Shown here piece after piece: positions 60,731 through 64,000 of a stretch of 64,000 bases of DNA. Position 1 is the stretch's first letter; the number at the start of each line of letters is the position of its first letter. The DNA comes from Symsagittifera roscoffensis. Its lineage: Eukaryota > Xenacoelomorpha > Acoela > Convolutidae. Position numbers and translations under genes: made by a program. The stretch is taken from assembly GCF_963678635.1 (NCBI RefSeq), contig NC_087063.1, positions 82,757,574 to 82,821,573 of the forward strand, written 5' to 3'. The notes under the pieces are model-generated. The model saw only the letters and a program-made list of their open reading frames with translations, did no database searches and was not told where the DNA came from.

Positions 60731-63700
60731 ATGAGGCGGAGCAGGGTACCGGTAGCTGAAAAAAGATCTACCGAAGCAAAGACAAAGTATAATTCGTCGC
60801 TACGCAAAACAAAATCAATGTGTCCGAAGATAACAAAGAAGAGCTTTTCAGTTAATATGGTCAGCACAAGGAGTACAACGGAGAACAGAGCAAAAGAGGG
60901 TACGGAAGGGGAACGAGTAGAACCCACCATCGAGATTGATCTAGAGACACCTGATCAAAGTGTGGATGAAGCAAGGAAAATGGCGACGGAGTCAACTCCA
61001 ATGCCCAATGCAGAAGAACCAAACCCGAAACCCATAGAGTTCTCCCCAATAGACAATGTGGAAGATGCAATAGACAACACCGAAGAAACGGTGAAAGAAG
61101 ACTCTCAAGTAAAAAAGACATCTTTTACAGAAAAGTTGGCAATGATGGTCGGAATAAAAACGAAAGAAAACATGACTGAAGAACCAAAAGCTGAAAGAGC
61201 ACGAACATTTGGGAAAGAGAGCACGAAGACGACGGAAGCCAATCCAAGAGAGGAACAAACTAAAGCAGAAGCAACAGCCAAAGACAGACCCACGGCTGAC
61301 CATGAACAGGCTACTCTTGAGCTAGGTGACTTGATGGCAAAACTGAATCAGATCGACAAAAAACTGAAGCACAGCGAAGAGGACAGAGAAGTGATAAGAA
61401 AAGAATTAAGATACAACAAACACGAGTATCTGGATAGTTATTTTAACCTGGCTAAGGCAACAGACGAGAGACTCAAGGAGATGACAGATAAGGTAGAAAC
61501 CACCAATGAAGAACGAGATAGGAACATCAAAAAAGATATGCAACAGTTGAAAAACCGATATGATGATGTCAACAGCCAATTAGGTAGCCTGGAAAAGAGA
61601 ATGGACACAATGAGCAAAAATCAGGCCGAAAGTTCTAGTGCAATACAGGCAAAATTGGATGCAATCTTGAGAAATTCTACCTCACAAGAAAGACCGGCAG
61701 CGGATCGCACGCAAGGCACCAGAGTTGACTTTGTGGAACCACAAAGGAACAAACGGCAATCGACACCGTTGCCCTTAACCCGGGATACGGTGAGCATAGC
61801 ACCAACAGCTGCTAAAACAATCATGAAGAATGGAACGTCAAGTACAACGACTGGTCCGGGGGACTCAACAGCTAACAGCAACGCAGGTCCGGATGCTATG
61901 ACATGGGCAAGCACTTGGGAGATGATGAATAGAACTCTAGAGGCCTTCGCCACGAGGAACACTGACTCGAATGATAGAAGAGAGGGAAAATCCAGAAAAA
62001 CATTCAAAAAGCCAAAAGAATTCAAAGATGACTCTGATGGATGCATTGATACTTGGGTGGAAGTGATGAGATTACACCTAGAACAGGACAACTTGAACGA
62101 TGAAAGACAAGCATGCACAGCCATACTCAGCAATTTAGAAGGCACGGCATTAAAATGCGTGGTCGCGAAGAAAGAAGAAGAACGCGATACCGCGGACAAA
62201 ATCTTCGAGATATTGCTGAATCGATTCGGCTCAGGCATGAAGGGTCATCAAGCGATGATGCGATTTGAAAAAAGGAGACAGAGAGATGACGAATCGATAG
62301 ACAGGTTCCTAGATGATCTCGAGAGCTTGAGAAGAAGGATTGACCCAGAAGAATCTACCAATAGAAGAAACTTCAGCATAGCCTCAAAGTTCATTGATGG
62401 GGTAAAGAGTGATGACTTGAGAACGATGTTAGCAACGTATTACACATTGTCGAAAGATAATGCGCCAACTCCAGAAGAGATGAGGCAGAAGTCAAGAGAA
62501 TACATGCTGATGAAACCCAAGAAATACTCGTACTCAGACAACAGGAACACCCAAGGGGGGAGTCAGCCACAGAGGTCGCCATGGTACAAGCCCAGAGATG
62601 ACATGGACAAACGCAGGTCGTGTGCTAACTGCGGGTCAGTTGATCATCATGTGGCGGATTGCACGACATACAAACAGGGCATGAAGAGTTTGGGATATGC
62701 ACCTGATGAGGAAGATATGAGTCAGATGGAAGAACACGAGTTCTATAGCGGCTTGATCACCAAAATAGGTGCAAGATGCTTCTTCTGCAACCAAGAAGGG
62801 CACTTCAGGATGGACTGTCCGTTATTTTGGGAAGCGGTCAAGAATCAGAGTCATCCGAAACACAAGTTGGCGCTAGCAGCGGTGCAGAACCAGAGAAACA
62901 GACAAGGTGAATTTGAGACGAAGAAACTTGAGGGACCAAATGTAGAGCTACCAACGAAATCAATGAAAACTGTAACACAATGTGGTACTGCAGCAGAGGC
63001 CACGGCGAAGAAAGCCCCAGAAATAGATTACGAGAAGGCGGCAGCGGAGGCCATCAACAAAGTGAAGCAAGATCTGGCAGCAAAAGAAATAGAACAACGA
63101 CTAAAGCAGGAGATCGAAAAGCAGAATTTCAACGAAGCATTAACTGGATCGAAGCCAGCACCAGAGGCTGGATCGGGCTCGACAAAGACTGGAAATTGCA
63201 ACACTGTAAAGATGGTGACAGGAAGACCATTCGGCATATCAAAAATCGGGGCTAGAATAATGTCGATAATCACAGTGGGCGGCCACGAGGTAACCAGAAA
63301 CTTGAGCGAACCGAGCGACCAGACAATAATGCACATTGATGTGTACGCAGATTACTTGAGTTTAATAAGCCCACAATCGACTTCTAGAGCATTGAGAGCG
63401 CTACTCACGCGAGGGGGTAGCAAGTCGGTACGTGTTGATAACAGATACACAGAAGTTTATGGTCCACATGAGGTGATGTTAAATATAGATGGAATCAACA
63501 TCTATACCAAAACAATGATAACATGTGATGAAGACCTAATTGGGCAAATCTACGTAGGGAAGGAAGAGTTAAAGGTGAGATCGATTGGACACTGTGCCAT
63601 GCTTGAAGAAGATGCGATGCACATCGGAACAGAGGCAGATGTGACAGGGCACGTGCTAGACATAAGTGGCAAGAAGACTCAGTTACGTGGGTTACTTGAT

Positions 63701-64000
63701 ACGGGAGCGGTCTTGAGTGTCATACCAATCGAAACTTGGGAACGAATGGGCTTCAACAAAGATGACTTGATAGATTCGAGAATACGGTTATCGGCTGCGA
63801 ACAAAAGGGCCCTGCGCGTGTTGGGCAGAACGCCGATAATAGCGCTCAATCTGGGGGAACGTAACCTGTGGATGAGTTTTCTTGTAGTAGAAAACCTAGA
63901 TGAGTCTGACCAATTTATTTAAGGCAGAGACTTCATCAGGAACTTTGATGTAGCGATTGATCTAAACAACGCAATGTTCAGGATACGGAACCCGGATAGG
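60731..64000 (+). pseudogene. Old element Gag-Pol, with in-frame TAA in the protease region, partial
   Basis: An open frame of 1063 codons (60731-63922) colinear with the young Gag-Pol: same N terminus, same capsid region, two zinc knuckles (CANCGSVDHHVADC, CFFCNQEGHFRMDC) and protease DTGA. It ends in TAA at 63920-63922, where the young copy has the leucine of ILGRDF. After that stop the same frame continues with matching sequence (GRDFIRNFDV) to the window end. A stop here removes the last protease strand and everything downstream. As the change is two bases in one codon with no frameshift, ordinary decay is the simplest reading. Confidence 0.85.

Larger units (their letters stand above)
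57733..64000 (+). mobile_element. Old relative of the giant element (truncated by the window end)
   Basis: Right LTR part, leader and Gag to protease are visible; RT, integrase, the second frame and the 3' LTR, if present, lie beyond the window. Its left LTR part is at 34362-34716. Protein similarity to the young copy in Gag is high, with many synonymous differences, so it was under coding constraint after divergence from the young lineage. Confidence 0.9.

Noticed and set aside
34362-64000. Reassignment of TAA to an amino acid, suggested by two in-frame TAA codons in the giant elements
   Set aside because: RBBP5 terminates with TAA exactly where the family protein should end, and other host genes use TAG and TGA normally. 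Two independent mutations, or a local recoding, are simpler.

Overview
The window is animal-type nuclear DNA. Genes are split by GT-AG introns, carry metazoan-like orthologues (RBBP5, TPRKB, KGD4/MRPS36, an RNF212-like RING protein, an ABCA transporter) and sit in AT-rich DNA full of transposon debris. I cannot name the species. Splice-acceptor-like sequences 7-20 nt upstream of four start codons, and two close same-strand gene pairs, suggest a lineage with spliced-leader trans-splicing (for example flatworms, tunicates, chaetognaths or rotifers). This is an inference.

Layout. 1-1619 holds a decayed non-LTR reverse transcriptase. 4367-7612 (minus) is the 5' part of an ABCA-type transporter gene whose first intron holds a 428-bp hAT-type MITE. 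7613-13972 has no recognisable gene but contains a near-perfect 84-bp inverted repeat, a 75-bp tandem duplication and non-autonomous dispersed repeats. 13973-23766 (minus) is a complete seven-exon RBBP5 gene with repeat-rich introns and one apparent GC-AG intron. 24125-25332 (minus) is a three-exon KGD4/MRPS36 gene 358 bp upstream of RBBP5. 27061-28557 (minus) is a four-exon RNF212/ZHP-like gene and 28654-29184 (minus) an intronless TPRKB gene, 96 bp apart. 29670-33241 (plus) is a CR1/L2-like LINE with a 2A-like peptide near its N terminus and a frameshift between endonuclease and reverse transcriptase.

From 34362 to the end the window is almost entirely one family of giant Ty3/gypsy-like LTR retrotransposons. 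A young copy (34717-57732, 23,016 bp, LTRs of 916 bp differing by eye at one base) is inserted into the 5' LTR of an older relative (34362-34716 plus 57733 to beyond the window). The young copy has a 2.5-kb leader with a 14-bp minisatellite and a 2936-aa Gag-PR-RT-RNaseH-IN polyprotein ending in a TARG1/OARD1-like macro domain. A second, ~8.9-kb reading frame starts with a coiled-coil region and an SGNH (GDSL) esterase-type domain, is interrupted once by an in-frame TAA inside that domain, and then runs 2504 further codons that are mostly unrecognised. The older copy has the same leader architecture with a different minisatellite unit, and its own single in-frame TAA near the end of the protease.

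The giant element is the most unusual content: a Ty3-type element combining an ADP-ribose-binding-type domain, an esterase-type domain and a vast unknown protein. The host genes are ordinary housekeeping or meiotic functions: H3K4 methylation (RBBP5), tRNA t6A modification (TPRKB), 2-oxoglutarate dehydrogenase assembly (KGD4), and crossover designation (RNF212-like).
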